Assembly: GCA_001701135.1 (NCBI GenBank) | Contig: DAAN01000019.1 | Coordinates: 71,236 to 135,235 of the forward strand | DNA: 64,000 bases | From: Bacteroidales bacterium H3 | GTDB taxonomy: Bacteria > Bacteroidota > Bacteroidia > Bacteroidales > Muribaculaceae | Direction: 5' to 3' | Shown: in pieces, positions 63,103 through 64,000 of the stretch | Layout: each line of letters opens with the position of its first letter | Position numbering within the stretch: position 1 is the stretch's first letter | Position numbers and translations under genes: made by a program | Notes under the pieces: generated by a model | Database searches by the model: none | Told to the model about the DNA's origin: nothing | What the model saw: the letters and a program-made list of their open reading frames with translations, nothing else

Positions 63103-63969
63103 TCACGCGCCGGCGGTGTGATATGCTACCAGCCCCTCCATCGGCACACGCACTATGCGCGGGGCGTCGAATCCCATGCGCGTGCAGCATAGTGTCAGTG
63201 CCGCCGAGAAATAGTGGGCCACACTCCCCACAAACCCGAGAGGCAACGGAGTTCCCTCTTCGTTCAGCGGGTTATACTGCATCAGGTTGCGCGAGATGAA
63301 CCGGGTGAACTCACCTATCACCAGTGCCGCTATATCGGGATGGTCGAGATGAGCCGACAGGAATGGGCAGAACGATGCCAGAAAGCGGTTGGCAGCCGGT
63401 CGGCGATACACATTCTCGATGATGTCGGCTTTCGACAGGCCGTAGACACGGTCAAACTCGGCCACAATCTCCTCGGCCATCAATCCTTTGTAGACATCGC
63501 TCACAAGGCGCGCGCCGAGCGCTGCGCCCGACCCTTCATCGCCGAGAATGAAGCCCAACGGAGGTGTGTTGGCCACGATGCTGTGCCCGTCCCACAGCCC
63601 GGTGTTGGAACCTGTACCCAATATGCACGCAATTCCTTCGGAGTTGCCCAACAACGCACGTGCGGCACCGACCAGGTCGGAGGATATCTCACATCGGTCG
63701 TGAGGGATGTTGTCGCGCAGCAGCTGCTGTAGCCGGCGGTCGGTGTCGCCCCCTATACATCCCGCGCCATAGAAACGCAGATTGTCGATATTGTAGGGAG
63801 CCAGCTTCGGCGCCACCTCCGAGGCAAGTGTCGCGGCGATTTCACCCGGAGGAGTCAAAACGGCATTGAAACCGGTGGTGGTGAAATCGGCATATATGTC
63901 GCCCGACTCGTCGTCGAGGAGCACCCATTGCACTTTAGTTGAGCCGCAGTCGGCTATGAGTGTGAGCAT
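63103..63969 (-). CDS. N-acetylglucosamine-kinase-like BadF/BadG-type ATPase
   Basis: 288 residues of the actin-like sugar kinase superfamily. Phosphate-binding motifs LIADCGSTKVQWVL near the N-terminus, ACILGTGSNTGLWDG near 115 and GFILGDEGSGAALG near 138 (key GDEGSGA). It probably phosphorylates N-acetylglucosamine or a related amino sugar recycled from cell wall (family inference). It is convergent with recJ, with only 41 bases between. The remaining 31 bases to the window end hold nothing identifiable. Confidence 0.87.
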   Translation of the reverse strand: MLTLIADCGSTKVQWVLLDDESGDIYADFTTTGFNAVLTPPGEIAATLASEVAPKLAPYNIDNLRFYGAGCIGGDTDRRLQQLLRDNIPHDRCEISSDLVGAARALLGNSEGIACILGTGSNTGLWDGHSIVANTPPLGFILGDEGSGAALGARLVSDVYKGLMAEEIVAEFDRVYGLSKADIIENVYRRPAANRFLASFCPFLSAHLDHPDIAALVIGEFTRFISRNLMQYNPLNEEGTPLPLGFVGSVAHYFSAALTLCCTRMGFDAPRIVRVPMEGLVAYHTAGA

Positions 63970-64000
63970 GATCGCTTATTGCTTAATTACTTATAATTGC

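Overview
The window is chromosomal DNA of a Bacteroidota bacterium of the order Bacteroidales; the family Muribaculaceae is my best guess (inference). The evidence is: repeated Bacteroidetes-type promoters (TAnnTTTG at -7, often TTTG 19-22 bases upstream), a fused NuoCD with no NuoE/F/G in the visible gene order, an enlarged IspG, a BspA-like leucine-rich-repeat protein with a type IX-like C-terminal tail, surface-type lipoproteins with acidic residues after the lipid cysteine, and TonB-dependent uptake. No rRNA, tRNA, transposase, phage gene or CRISPR array was recognised. It reads as mostly core genome with a short accessory stretch at about 22-32 kb.

Layout. 1-13.4 kb (minus strand) is an energy operon: nuoA-nuoB-nuoCD-nuoH, then the whole F1Fo ATP synthase set atpD-C-B-E-F-H-A-G, then nuoI-nuoJ-nuoK-nuoL (nuoL runs off the edge). 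The ATP synthase genes therefore sit inside the complex I gene set. 13.6-22.0 kb (minus) holds ribD, a GHL10-type glycoside-hydrolase-like secreted protein and a 1873-residue alpha-2-macroglobulin-like protein. 22.2-23.9 kb (minus) is an envelope-stress style module: ECF sigma factor, one-pass anti-sigma factor and a small Spy/CpxP-like periplasmic protein. 24.2-28.0 kb (plus) is a TonB-dependent receptor followed by two lipoproteins built from three copies of one domain I cannot name; this is the best candidate for an undescribed system. 28.1-33.0 kb holds sugar-activation genes (NeuC/LegG-like epimerase, NeuA-like CMP-sugar synthetase, PtmE-like CBS-nucleotidyltransferase), an LRR surface protein and a 61-residue membrane protein. 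33.0-37.9 kb is obgE, a short ssb, an OPT transporter and a MATE exporter, ended by a 19-bp-stem hairpin. 38.0-43.9 kb carries a TlpA-like thioredoxin lipoprotein, a long-chain acyl-CoA ligase, gltX and waaA. 44.2-58.6 kb is a run of plus-strand housekeeping genes: gyrB, rnr, rpoN, a PAP2-like protein, purE, ispG, an M16 peptidase, dusB, a DUF2807 protein, a Wzx-like flippase and a TPR protein. 58.7-64 kb has a VanZ-like protein, ilvE, an HD-domain protein, a structured leader or non-coding RNA in front of recJ, recJ, and an N-acetylglucosamine-kinase-like ATPase.

How the parts fit: complex I and ATP synthase would be made from one promoter about 120 bases before nuoA, tying proton pumping to ATP synthesis. 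The sigma/anti-sigma/Spy-like module, alpha-2-macroglobulin and GHL10 protein point to envelope protection. The nonulosonate-type genes, waaA and the flippase point to surface glycan synthesis, but no NeuB-type synthase is in the window. All functional statements come from motif recognition by eye; no database search was run.
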